Assembly: GCA_038277395.1 (NCBI GenBank)
Contig: CM076189.1
Span: 211,522,011-211,586,010, forward strand
Direction: 5' to 3'
DNA from: Dryocosmus kuriphilus
Taxonomy: Eukaryota > Arthropoda > Insecta > Hymenoptera > Cynipidae
DNA: 64,000 nucleotides
In this document: one piece after another, positions 45,085 through 56,558 of the stretch
How positions within the stretch are numbered: position 1 is the first letter of the stretch
How the letters are laid out: each line of letters opens with the position of its first letter
Translations under genes and position numbers: made by a program
The notes under the pieces: generated by a model
The model's database searches: none
Told to the model about the DNA's origin: nothing
Seen by the model: the letters and a program-made list of their open reading frames with translations, nothing else

Positions 45085-46780
45085 GTTTTTTTTTCTTTTG
45101 GAGGAGGAGATGGTGGAAATCCTTTTGACGGACTGAGTGTGGGACTCGGCCTAAATAGCTTCTACCCACTAAAACCACCTCCTCCCACGGCGCTCAGACT
45201 ATAAGTTCATTGTGCCTCACTCTTACACATCGGCTCCTATTAGGCCATCCCTGACCTCTTAATAAAGCCCAGAATGTCGCCCGCATCTAGCGTTTAAATG
45301 TCCCCAGGTTCCATGAAATGATCCCCGAGGACTTCTTTCCGAAGCCCAGCGAGTGCCGGACATTGGCATGAAATGTGCAGAGACGTCTCATCTTCTCTGC
45401 CGCATTTGCTGCACTCTATTGTAGGACTAAGTCCCATCTTGTGTTTGCGGTAATTCATATGGTTGTGCCCTGTGAGCACCTGAACCATGATTCTAGTATC
45501 TCTCTTGGGTATCTTCAGAATCCACATGGTTCTGTCCAGCCTGTACTCATTACCCAGGATGGCCTTAGCCTGCCGGCATCCTTGAGTGTTTTGCCAGTAC
45601 TCCCGGTGTCCTTTTCGTGTCCAGTTCCTAATGGCCAACGCCACGCAACACGACGCTAGTACCAGTACCGGTTGCGGCGCTATGTGTCTTTTTGTCGCGC
45701 CATTCTTTGCCAATTGGTCCGCTTTCTCGTTCCCCTTTATCCCTTTGTGGCAGGGACCCACATGAGGGTCACGTTATTTTCCTCTGCCAGTTGGTTTAAT
45801 GCCTTTTTGCATTCCTAAACCAGTTCTGATGTTATTTCCGATTTGCCAACTGCTTGGATGCCCGAACAGATCGTGGTCTCTCAGCCAGACGAGTTTTCTT
45901 CTAAAAGTGTTTCAGCGCAGCGAAGTACCGCTAAGGCCTCCGCTTGAAAGACGGTGGCTTTTAGTCCAAGTGGGATTTCCTTCCCCTTTCTTCTAGCGTT
46001 TTCGACAATTCCTGCTGCTGTAACCCCTTCCCCGCTGGAGCTATCAGTATACGAGATTTTCCCTTGAAGGAATAGATCACCCTCCGCTAGCCAATCCTCC
46101 CTTCTTGGGATAATGACTCGAAAAAATTTGGTGAAATTGAAGCGTTTTGTTATTTTATCCTCTCTCATTCCTAGGAATGGTATTCTACTGATGTCCTTCG
46201 GGAGCCTTGTGTGTTTAGTCCCCCCTGGCCATCTTTTTTCGCTTACAAGGCGGGCCATTTCTCGAGCCGCTGCGGTAGTTATCGCCACGTGGAGGAGTTC
46301 TTCGCAAAGCAAGAAGGCCAACGCCGCTGTGGGCGTAGTCCTCATTGCCCCGGTAACCCCTCTGAATGCTAGCATTTGCAGTCGTTGCAGTCTCCCCTGC
46401 ATCGTTATGAGTTCAGTTCGTGGCCACCAGACCACTGCTGCGTAGAGCGGAGTAGAGCCATGCTATCATTTTTGGCCCTGAACCCCATGTCAGTCCAAAG
46501 ACTCTTCTACACATCCAGAAGGTTTTGGTGAACCTCCTGCATTGCGCTTTCAGATGCTTCGCCCAGTTTAGTCTACTATTCAGGATAACTTCCAGATATT
46601 TAACTGAATCTGAGGTCGTTAGCCTCTTTCCGCGGAACGCAGGAGCATCGACCTTCGGTATTTTGTATTTCTTCGTAAAGATTACCACACTGGTCTTCTC
46701 CGGTTTCACCAAGAGCCCTGAGCTATCGCACCAGCGCTCTAAGATATGCAGCGGCGACTTTACGAGCCCTACGGAAAGGT
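45085..46780 (-). mobile_element. R1-like LINE, 3' half
   Basis: 5'-truncated element on the minus strand. From 46780 down: RT thumb, RNase H, C-terminal CCHC, then a 3' region with GTGTGGGACTCGGCCTAA-type sequence (about 45130-45145) and a short A tract (45086-45101 as T on plus). The same 3' sequence occurs beside the R1-type fragment at 54697-54780, so both belong to one family or close relatives. Confidence 0.75.
45294..46750 (-). pseudogene. R1-like ORF2: RT thumb, RNase H, CCHC
   Basis: RT end: GLLVKPEKTSVVIFTKKYK, VKYLEVILNSRLNWAKHLK and WMCRRVFGLTWGSGPKMI, then after a shift MVWWPRTELITMQGRLQRLQ and LAFRGVTGAMRTTPTAALA. RNase H: ISYTDSSSGEGVTAAGIV (first D) and TVFQAEALAVLRCAE (E) are kept; the next Asp block is ICSGIQAV where SDSQ is expected; GNEKADQLAKNGA carries the last D. 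Then WILKIPKRDTRIMVQVLTGH and CSKCGREDETSLHISCQC, a CCHC knuckle. Frame changes near 46440 and 45760-45880. RNase H plus CCHC after the RT suits the I/R1 groups. Confidence 0.8.
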
Positions 46781-47699
46781 TGAAAATGGAAAAAAAATTT
46801 ACTCGAGCCTGTCAGATATTCAAAGGGATGTTACATACATAAGTGAACACGAACGAAGCTCCCATTCAAATGACTGACAATTCGGAAGTGACGCAAGCTC
46901 GCAGTGGCTTTTTGAAAATGCAACAAAAAATCGCCATGTTGAAATACTCGAGCGCATCAGATTTTCATACAGACGGTTCAGCTTGATGTCCTGGTCGTGC
47001 TGATCCATAATCTGAGATTATTTTGAGGGATTTTCTTAATCTGATGGCTTGACAAAATTTTATGATCAGCTGTGATGGCATGATGGCTGAAGTAAAGAAG
47101 TGTGGAGATGGTGCGATAGATTAAGAGGTAGAGAAAGAGTGAAAGAGAGAAAGAGGCGCGGAGTGAGGAATACATGTTTCACTGCAGCTGCACGCACTAA
47201 ATGTTATTAACGATTTTTATTATTTCGGCTTGTGGAAATCGTCAGATTATATTTTTCTTATTATCCTTGAATTATTTCCTTCAAAATAAAAAAAATTCGA
47301 CCGCGCTTGAGAATGTCGAGGGGACGTTTTTTTTTTACAAGTTTGTGACCATCCCACTCCTTTAAGTCATGCTCAAATTGTCAGATTATTGAAACGCACA
47401 CCTTTCAGCATGTAATTAATCCATCATACCTTAACCTGACGCGCTCCAGTATTTCCAACTATCCATTTTTGTTTACTATTCTGATCGATTGCCCTACACG
47501 CGCAGCCCTATATAGAGAGCTTAAATATGGTGGAGATACTCAGCAGGGTGCAATGTATCCCCCCATATGTTAATTTGTCGCGCTTGAGTAAATCCCAAAA
47601 TTCCCTATTGGACTGCCCTACTATTATCCTGGGACAATGATGGAAGGAAAGAAAAATTAAGGAGGGAAAACAATCGCGAGTCAAGATAGGGAACTTGCC
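46781..47699. other. Unassigned DNA between LINE fragments
   Basis: Words with ACTCGAGC(G/C) recur at 46801, 46950 and, left of the R1-like LINE, at 44980, suggesting that this LINE entered an older repeat. The rest, to 47699, is of mixed base content and no gene is recognised. Confidence 0.35.
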
Positions 47700-49112
47700 G
47701 AACTCAGAAACACAAATAGAATATCGTAGTAAACTAAGAGACTATTTTCATTAAAAGAGAAAGAACTGTCATACGGAATTAGATAATAAAAATGTAGAGG
47801 GCGCATGGGCGATATTACGGGATAGCAACTTCAAGAGTGACTCTGAAGCATGTGGAACTGCGATTGTAGGAAGAATGAATGGAGATGCTTGATGGAATGA
47901 TGAAATCCGCGTCGCTGTTAACGAGAAGAAGCAAACATACACAAGAATGCATAATATTCAAAGTCTTAGCAATGAGAAGAGGACTATACCAAGAATCGAT
48001 TATAGGGATAAAAGCATAAAATCAAACAGATTAGTCAAAAAAAGTAAAAATAAAATCAAAGCGGAACAAGATAGAAAATTTAAAAATGATTTCGAAGGAA
48101 ATAAGAAGCTATTCTGGAAGTGGGTAGAGGAAACTAGGAAAGGAAGTAGTGTTAATGAGTTGTTTGGAATTAAGAATGCTGATGGCGATATGGTGTGGGA
48201 TACGAATAAAGTGAAAGACCGTGTGAAAGTTTTTTTCGAGAAATAGTATGCAGGTGGAGCTATGGAATATAACAGCTGTGATACAGAAGAGGATACGTTA
48301 GAAAATTCTTTTGAATGTGACGAAGTAGGAATTAACGTGTCCAGAATTAACGCTGTAATTAAAAATTTGAAGAATGGTAAGGCTGCTGATATAGATGGAA
48401 TTACGTCTGAAATCTTTAAAAACGGTGACAAATATCTATTTTTGTGGTAGAGGGAGTTGATGAACATACGTGCTGTGAATGGAGAAGTTCCAAATGATCA
48501 GAGAAAGGCGATCATCGTTACACTTTACAAGGGCAAAGGAGATAAGGGTGACTTCAGAGCTAACAGCTTACTTAGTCCCCCAGACAAAGTATTTAACAAA
48601 ATAATTATTGGCAAAGTCATGGAAATAACGAAAGACAAGATGAGCGAAGTCCAATGCGAATTTTAGGCCAGGGCGATCATGTGTGGATCAGATATGTAGC
48701 TTGCGAATCTCAAGCGAAAAGATATAAAAAGTCATAAGAATACAAGAGCTTGCATGAAAAAATGTATGGATATAAAAGAAGCAAAAGTTCTATGTCAGGA
48801 TAGAGACTGTTTAAGCGTGTTGATCGCCATATGGCTGTGCGAAGCTGTCCTCCAGGGTTGATTGCTAAAGAGATCGATCAGCGACCCGATTTGGAGCGGT
48901 GTTGTGAGACTAGTGTGTGTTGTTCGAATGAGCAGCATGTGACTTCTGAATCGATCTAAAATCTATACCTTCCCATACTCATTCCTTTCCTTTCACAACC
49001 ACACAAACATCCTAATCCCTGGTAATTAAACGAAGCTAGAACCGAGAGAGCTTACGCTTACCTCGAAAGGGAAACGGCTTAATGGTATAATAATAATAAT
49101 AATATTAAGTTG
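47700..49112 (+). mobile_element. LINE D fragment with RT and (TAA)n tail
   Basis: Distant relative of LINE A/B. Readable blocks: GAWAILRDSNFKSDSEACG and WNDEIRVAVNEKK (linker after the endonuclease), then 47947-48246 (FKNDFEGNKKLFWKWVEETR), VIKNLKNGKAADIDGITSEI, PNDQRKAIIVTLYKGKGDKG and SLLSPPDKVFNKIIIGKVME. A stop after VQCEF and a deletion remove the catalytic part of RT. The 3' region ends GGTATAATAATAATAATAAT (49087-49106). Dead copy. Confidence 0.65.
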
Positions 49113-50872
49113 AAGGTGCTGGTGCTTCCACCCTTTTGGAAAGATTGACTTTAAAGAAGACGTCAAAAACCACGTAAAAAATTATTCCAGTTTTTCGGCA
49201 TCATTTTAGATGCCGCTTTCGACATCGCTTTTGACGATCTCAATGAATTATCCAAATTTTTTAATGTAATTTTAGACGCCTTTTTAGATGTAGTTTTTAT
49301 CGTCGTTTTTATGTTGTTTTTCTCTTTGTTTTTTACGCCATTTTTTATTTATTTTTTCAAATCGTTTCTGACTTCAAGATTTTCAGTTGTACTGCAGTAC
49401 AATTTATATATGGGTAATTCTCGACATACAGGGCACTTTGATGCCCATGGGTTATATTAGTAAAAATATTGGCTATATTGTTGTAAAACTTGATACAAGC
49501 CTTCGGTTTACTACCCCATGATAAATTTCGTATAAAAATTTCAGTATATTATTGCAATTTCATAGTAAAACAAAGTTATGTTCCCGAAAAATGTCTTTAG
49601 GGACGTTCACTGGCTAAACGACTTTCTATGTATTTGCTTAAAATTTTCACCATATGCTAATAATCGTGTTATCCATAAATTCATTAAATTATAAGAACCA
49701 TGCCGGTGCCAAAATGGAGATATTCACTCTCAAACTTGCGTGTTTTAACATGTAGGGTATAGGCGGAGCATCACACAGCTCCACAAAAAAAAATGAAAAA
49801 AGCTTACAGCAACCAGACTAACATTATTATATATTTTTGGGTTCGCTGGATCCTAATGCGGAGTTAGTTTTGCTCCATTACGTCAGTTTTTTGAGAAAAT
49901 TGATGTTTCTGAACATTTTTTTGAAACAACGTAGGGCGCCATCCTGAGGCTCTAGAGACTTCTAATAGGATGAACTTAAATTTTCAACATTTTTCTTTAA
50001 GAATTTTTTCGGAAGTTCGCCACATGAAAAAGAACCTTTCAATTTGCACACGTAGGATATCCTTTAAGTACCTTACCTTTAAGTACCCTTTAAGTATCCT
50101 TAAGATAGAATCTTGTTAGTAGTTGAACGTATCGACTTGAAAATTCAAAGTTTATTAGTACATAGGCGGTATACATTTACCACTACAGTGGCGGCCCAAA
50201 TGTTGAAATTAGGCTTCTTTGGATTGCTTTGTGTACATATGCCCTATCTATCCTTACTCTGGAAACTACAAATTCATTGTTCCATTAATGGTGAATTTAC
50301 GCACGATGGCGTGTGCAAGAGCGTGCAGAATTTCCAGTTTGCGGCTTCTATTAAGCTATATAAATACGTAGGTATACGAAAAGTGTAGAGGCGTAGGTGT
50401 GTGGCATTTCCTATTTGCGCAACGTGCAATCCAATTTTGATGTGCCGGTGAGTAACCGCAAAGCCAGAACAGAGATCCACCGATTGACGTACATTCTGCC
50501 ACGTATTTAATCAATATATTAAAGTCATACAGTTTTGTACACATGAAATATTTATGAATTATTTTGTGTGTTAAATCCCTTTGACATGAGTGCATATCTG
50601 CTGGTCCTTCTTGAAGAAGGTGAATAAAGAAACAGATTAACGATTTCAATACTTAGCGATTCTTTGTGAGGGAGTGAAATATTATTTACATTCATTTTTG
50701 TTGAAATAAGCCCTGAACAGATATATGTATGAGGACCAATAAGGCTTTAATGAGTTTTTCATCTTAAATATCGGGAGAAAACTATAGTCAAGACCACAGT
50801 AATACGCTATCAAGGAAAAAGAACCCTTTTGATTTATTGAATTATTAGTTATTTGTACCCAGTTTCGCCCTG
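49113..50872. other. Mostly unassigned DNA with a transposon X-like end
   Basis: At 49775-49930 CACAGCTCCACAAAAAAAAA, then GGGTTCGCTGGATCCTAATG and GTTTTGCTCCATTACGTCAG, matches the start of the 43968 units and the transposon X terminus. 50100-50500 contains a 91-codon open frame (50113-50388) with no motif I know. Nothing else stands out. Confidence 0.4.
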
Positions 50873-50874
50873 GT

Positions 50875-51760
50875 GCCTTCAATAAATGTTTCGGAGTATA
50901 TTTTAATATTCGAAAATGTATATAAACATTAAAAGAATGTTGTAGAATACTTCCAGTGTGTTTTTGAGCATTGGATTAAGTTTTAGGTATTTTAAAACTC
51001 TTCGGATATATTCGAAAATTGTACAACATTCTAAAATATGCTTGAATATGCATAAATTTTATAGAATATTTTGTAAACTTCTAAAATGTTTCGAATTAAA
51101 TTTTTCTGCATCGGCAATTAGGAAATGTTTTCAAATGTTTTAGAATATCTTATATTTATCTGAGATTTTCGTGAATATTCTTCAAATTCTAAAAATCCTT
51201 GTAAATTTTCGAATGTTTAGAATATCCTAGAATGTTCTGCAAGATAATATCTTACAATCTTTTTATTGAATATGGAATCTTCCACAATATTGTGGAATAT
51301 TCCGTAATATTAGAAAAATTACTTGAAAATTCTTCGGTACTGGAATTTCCAGAAATTCTCTTGAATATGCAGCAACTTCTATCTGAATTTGAACTACTTT
51401 AAAAATGGTTGATTACTCTTGACTTTCCTACAATATTTTTAAATACTCTAGATTTTTCGAAACTATTTTAGGATGTTTCTAAATGTTCTCGAATGTCCTA
51501 GGATTTCCTTGAATATTATTCTATTTCTAAAATTCTTTCTAAATCAAACAATTTTCTAAATATGTATTTCTCAAATTCGGGATTGCTCTGACATTTTTTT
51601 TATCTGAATCTTTTAAACAGCTCGTAGACTTTCTATAATAATCCGTTACTCAAAAAATTATCTATATGTTCTGGAATGTTTTTGAATATTCCAAAATTTT
51701 CTAAAATTATCTGGAATAGAATATTCTTCGATATTCTTGAAGTTAAAAATTGACAGTTTC
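50875..51760. repeat. Degenerate GAATRTTC-type array
   Basis: Across nearly 900 bp, words such as TTCTAAAATGTTT, TTTTAGAATATCTTA, CTAGAATGTTCT, GAATATTCTTC and TCTGGAATGTTTTTGAATATTC repeat every 15-35 bp. The unit can be written roughly as TTCTNGAATNTTC. No fixed period and no coding frame. It resembles a decayed minisatellite. Confidence 0.55.
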
Positions 51761-52529
51761 TAATAAAAATTATTCCTTAATTAACATTTTCCCTGTACTG
51801 TTGGAAATTAAATTAGTGAAACTCCACTATTTACGTGTGAAATTTTACTAATTAAACTAAGAAAAACTTAGCCACTAAAGATTAGTAGAAAATTACGCAT
51901 TTGACTACTCAAGATAATCACTATAATTCGATAACGGAAAATTACTAATGCATAGCGAAAATATATGAATTTAATTAGAACTGTATACATTATTAAAAAA
52001 ATATTCTGTGAAAATGGGGCACATGAAAATTAAAAAACTTTAGTAATAGACTACGAATGTGTAAAATTTTTAACTTTGTTGAAACAGTGAGTAACATTTG
52101 CAACTTGATTAAAACAATATAAGAAGACCATATTGTGAAACATGCATAAATACGAGTAAGTTAGATCACCTCCACCAGCATAAATCATATAATATTATAT
52201 GCTCTAAAATGGCATAATTAGAATCGTTTAAGCACTTAATTTATTTTATCTTGTTATCATCAGGTTAAATATAATCCTTGAGAAACTATACGAAATTCGA
52301 TAAAATTCAACATCACACCTGACACAAGATGTGTCGATCAATTCATGTGCACTATTTTACATAGAAAATAATCGACAAGAAAAATCCACTAATTGATTAG
52401 TAACCGAAGTATCTGAAAAAATTCAGCAATATTTTCACTAATTGACTATGGTAAAATAAATTTGTCCTTTCTTTAATTTTTCCATCAATGAAATGCTAAA
52501 AAATTAATATTTCATTAAATTCCAATTAT
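51761..52529. other. AT-rich non-coding DNA
   Basis: Contains loosely repeated ATTAGTAGAAAATTAC and ACTAATTGA words; no gene or element end recognised. Confidence 0.4.
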
Positions 52530-52559
52530 TTCAGTCATACGATTAATTCTTCTAATTTC

Positions 52560-52828
52560 TTGAAAAATAAATTAAATAGAATAATTACATATAACTCAAT
52601 ATTACACTTTTTTCAATTACAAGAGTTGAGTTTAGAAAAACTCAAATATGAGTTAAGAAACTTACATATAAAAAAATTTGACTCGCCAAAAAGTAATTTC
52701 TTTAAAAATGCTAATCAATACAGAGATCAAAAATTTTTAAAATGGTTCGCAAACATATCTAACGTATTAATTCCAGATGGAGTGGCCGAAACCTTTACTT
52801 TGGGGAAAAAAATGGGGTATTCCATTTA
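52560..52828 (+). pseudogene. Penelope-like N-terminal fragment
   Basis: About 89 codons: LSLEKLKYELRNLHIKKF, FLKWFANISNVLIPDGVAE and TFTLGKKMGYS. The pattern of a tryptophan followed by NISN, IP and LSLG-K is typical of the region before the RT in Penelope-like elements of insects (from memory). Cut by the LINE B insertion at 52829. Confidence 0.6.
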
Positions 52829-53319
52829 GTTGGTTAGGTGTGGTGAGCCCACATCGATAAAAAATAGGTATACGACAGCCATGGTTTGGGGGGATTCACC
52901 ATGTCGCGTCTATATCAAGCCAATTCACTAAAATTCAAAGAATTCTACCAAGCCGAGGCACAGCGCGTATCCACCTAGAAACAATACCCGAACCAAAACT
53001 AAAAACCTTCTAAGGGGAAAACCCTTTTGCCCCACTGGACACCACAGCGATGATACTGCCCGCAAGGGATGTCTGTAATGATTTGCCTGTAGGGTCAACG
53101 TGGTATTGATGCCATTGTGGCGCACTGCCTTGCAGGCGGTCGCTAAGATACGAGGTAGAAGCCGTAATATGTCTGACGACAAGTTGACATGGTCCTTGTC
53201 AAAGTCGCAAACCTCCCATACTTAAAACTAGGGAGGTATGGGGGTTATCATTCCTGGGACGGTGAACTCACCTGCGATCAAAAAAGGATCTGTAACGCGC
53301 GGACTTTCTTAAAACTATC

Positions 53320-53769
53320 ATGGCTAACTTCCAAAACACAAAAAAAAAAACAATAAAATATCTTAAGGCGGGAACTCTGAACGCGCATAGTCTAAATACT
53401 GGAGGATTTAGCGAACTCATTGAGATAGCAAAGAGATACGATATTGATATAATAGTGCTTCAAGAAGCCCGCTGGCCGGTCGAGTACGCATCAATCTCTA
53501 AGGATAACTACACTTTTCACATTGGGGGAACTAAAGGGCGCAAACTGGGGACCGGGTTTCTTATTAATAAACGAATTTCGCAAGCGGTTATCGATATGCA
53601 ATTCATTAACGACCGGTTATCGTATATTGTATTAAAGGGTAATTTCTGCAAACAGTTGCTAATTAACGTGCACTGCCTTACCCAAGACAAATACGAAGAT
53701 AAAATATCTTTTTTACGAAACAATCGAACAAGTTTTTGACAAGTTCTCGAAGTTTGACGCAAAAATAGT
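53320..53769 (+). pseudogene. LINE B endonuclease, first part
   Basis: 139 open codons from ATG: KYLKAGTLNAHSLNTGGF, DIDIIVLQEARWP (catalytic E in LQE), GRKLGTGFLINKRIS and LSYIVLKGNFCKQLLINVHC. This is the better preserved endonuclease start in the window. It loses frame near 53735 and is cut at 53769 by the LTR-like insert. Confidence 0.8.
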
Positions 53770-54667
53770 TGTTCGGGTTAAGGAGTGAAAGCAGGAAGAA
53801 TTAAACACACAAGAAGTTATATGAAATTAAACAAACTGCATTTTTATTATATATAATATTGTTCATCCCGATTTAATAACGCGACACAAACCGTGAGCTC
53901 TACTGATTTGTAAGTCAACAAAATCAAACACCCGGACACGAATTTCAAACTTTTGAAGAGGACGTAATTAACTTGTCTGGTTGAGCGCTGGAGAGCAAGT
54001 GCCTCATCCTACCCACGCTTGCACTGGGCCCTTTCCGCCCCGCCCCTCGGGTAGCAAAACTCTCTTCCCCATAGAGCCGAAAGGAGCCGCTTTTCCGGTG
54101 TTGTCCACTAGAACGGCTGTCGCATTCCCCCACTTTCCTCTCACCCCGCCGTGCCTGGCCCGGAGGGTGCCACTCCCTACTGCCTAAATTTGGACCTCAT
54201 GCCATAGGTGGGTCTAACGCCTTGGAGAAGTCCTGATCTTCCATTCGAAGATATAAATCTTGGCAACCAGTGAGACTTCCCCAAGCGAAGGCTGCAAACA
54301 CGGCCCTATCAGGTGCCCGTGTCACGGTGGCGCAGAGTGGAGAGGTGGGAGGACATGCTCACCATCTTTGTTAAATGACTTTAATACAACTTGTGAGGTC
54401 ACACCCGCGAACTCCAGAGTTCATCCAGACAAAACGTAGAATTCAACCATCCTTCAAACAGATCTCTATCCTTTCTGCTACCATACACACTGTGAATCCA
54501 CACAATCAATCGTATAAACATCCGAACTAAAATTTAAGTCTTAACAAATTACATCTGCGGAACAAATTATACATAATCACAAAATACTAAATCACGAACA
54601 TGAATAATAAATTTACAAAACCGGAATACATCTACCATATTGTCTCTAACACAAAATATCAACATTT

Positions 54668-55485
54668 CATATATTTTTTTTTTTTTTTTTTTTTTTGGAG
54701 AGGAGGTGAGAATGCAGTTTACGCACAGAGTGTGGGACTCAGCCTAAAAAAACGGCAATACCCACTAAAATCACCCCCTCTTTCTTCTTGGCATTAATCC
54801 CCCCGGAACCGCTTTACGCATTACTTCAGGGGGTGCCGTTTCCTTCGCTGCTTCCAGCGTCTTCCTCTGGCCTATTCTCCTTCTAGGTTTTCCTCTTCCC
54901 TATTGCAGGTGGACGACGACCTACCAGGTTCTGGCACTCGGTTGCCTTGTGTCCATCCTGCAGGTATCTTCTGCAGCTGTTGCTGCGGTCCTCGTTAGCA
55001 CACTCTTGGGCCACGTGTCCGGTAGTGTGGCACCTATAACACCGGGATTCAGCGCTATGCGCCTTCACCCGGCAGTTCACACACCCGACCTTCAGTCGGG
55101 CTGCCTTCTCCAGCTTGGCAGCAGCGACCGCATCCAGCTCGACGAAAGCTAGGATGCAGCCTCTGCTGCTTCTCTTAGTGAGATTCACCCTCGGGGGAGA
55201 GCTAAGACCTCCTCCCAAGGCCACCCCCACTGCCTCCTCCACGTTTGCAGCCTCCGTGGTCTCGACTAAGTCGTAGACCACTACCTGCGCCCTTGGGACG
55301 AGGTGTTTGATACTCCCGCCATCTCCAAGGGCCGTCAAGATGGCCGCCCCGAAGTGCTGCCTCTCATCCTCCTTTGCCCCCACCTCGATGAGGACATCAC
55401 CCATCCCGGTCTGCCTGATGGACTTGACGATAACGCCATGGTCCTCAGGCTTGACCTTCTTATTAGTTGATTATTTGAAATTTTA
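54668..55485 (-). mobile_element. R1-type LINE deletion derivative
   Basis: A minus-strand insert inside the LTR-like element. The A tail is seen as T at 54674-54696, and a possible target duplication CAACATTT lies at 54660-54667 and 55486-55493. It joins an ORF1 fragment directly to a 3' region like that of 45085-46780, with endonuclease and RT missing. This suggests an internally deleted, possibly non-autonomous copy. Confidence 0.65.
54883..55404 (-). pseudogene. R1-type ORF1 fragment with zinc knuckles
   Basis: 173 open codons. The middle reads GCILAFVELDAVAAAKLEKA and the end holds three knuckle-like blocks: CVNCRVKAHSAESRC, CYRCHTTGHVAQEC (CCHC intact) and CRRYLQDGHKATEC (first pair damaged). 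This is the gag-like C terminus of R1/I-group ORF1, which binds element RNA. The N terminus is missing and the frame breaks near 55410-55470. Base content is far more GC-rich than its surroundings. Confidence 0.75.
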
Positions 55486-55940
55486 CAACATTTGTCCTCT
55501 AAACTTAAAATATGGTTTGACAAATCGTGAGTTGAAGCATTTAGGCTCATTGAAGGACAACGCCGGCTTGGATTTATGTTTTAAAATATAAGGCCTAAGA
55601 TCTGAAAAGATTTACGAGAAAAGAAAGGGAAAAAGAAAGGCTCATTTACGGAGGGCATCGGGTAATCACGTGATGACCAGACCCATCTCGTTCTACACGC
55701 TCACCGGGGCCTTCTTAGACAAACTCGCTTTCCTATCTCCTTTATTATACCGATCTCGAGAACGGCACGTCGGCATGGACTATTATTTCGAACCAACCTC
55801 ACTTCCTCCACATATTTGCTAAATTTCCCACACAGACCCAATGGGCCTGTTTGCTCGCCTCTCAAGCATAACTGCTCTTTGTCACCCGGAGAAACTTTTA
55901 TTACCCCCGAGTCTTTATAATTACCTAGCTAACCGGAACA

Positions 55941-56556
55941 ATAGTATTGGGAGACTTCAACGCGAAAATTGGAAAAGAACCGATGTATAGGCCTACAATA
56001 GGGTCAGAAAGCTTGCATGACGTCAGTAATGATAATGGGACTAGAGTAATAAACTTTGCAGCTTCAAAGAACCTCGTTGTCAAAACCACATATTTCAAGC
56101 ATAAAAATATACCTAAGGCCACCTGGACATCACCAGATGGTATCACTCACAATCAGATTGAACACGTTTTAATTGACAGAAGACGGCATACAGCATTCTC
56201 GATGTAAGATCGTACAGGGGAGCGGATTTAAATTCAGACCACTTTCTCATGATAGTGAAACTAAGATCTAGACTAGCGTTAAATAAGCAAACTAGCCCTC
56301 CAGAGCCAGCAGTACGTTTCATTATAGATAAGTTTAAATTACCAACAGAAACATTGAATTGTCAAGTAAAGATTTCTAATAGCTTCGATGCTCTTCAAAA
56401 ACAAAGAGACGATAGCGATAATTGTGACGAGGACCCGGAAGCCCTGAGGGGCAAAATGAAAGAGGCGATAAAGACAGCCGCGAAAAGTACTATAGGTTTA
56501 AAGAATGTAACCAAAAGCAAACCGTGGTTGGGCGAATAGTGCAAATTATAGTTTAA
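55941..56556 (+). pseudogene. LINE B endonuclease, second part
   Basis: Resumes after the LTR-like insert: VLGDFNAKIGKEPMYRPTIG (GDFN motif kept), RVINFAASKNLVVKTTYF, HNQIEHVLIDRRRHTAFS, then a TAA at 56206 and a shift before DHFLMIVKLRSRLA. It ends SKPWLGE and TAG at 56537, the same stop as in LINE A, 18 bp before the Tc1 target TA. Confidence 0.8.
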
Positions 56557-56558
56557 TA

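Larger units (their letters stand above)
53770..55940. mobile_element. LTR-like insertion in LINE B
   Basis: Flanked by direct ATAGT at 53765-53769 and 55941-55945 (5 bp). It begins TGTTCGGGTTAAGG and ends CTAACCGGAACA, i.e. TG...CA ends with short inverted TGTTC(C/G)GGTTA. Without the nested R1-type insert (54668-55485) it is about 1.35 kb with no gag or pol, which fits a solo LTR. GC-rich promoter-like sequence lies at 53960-54370. Confidence 0.7.

Noticed and set aside
50113..50388. 91-codon open frame
   Set aside because: No recognised domain, no convincing start or splice context, and AT-rich surroundings; not called as a gene.
50875..51760. True heat-shock-element cluster
   Set aside because: Spacing is irregular and no gene lies next to it; kept only as a low-interest note.
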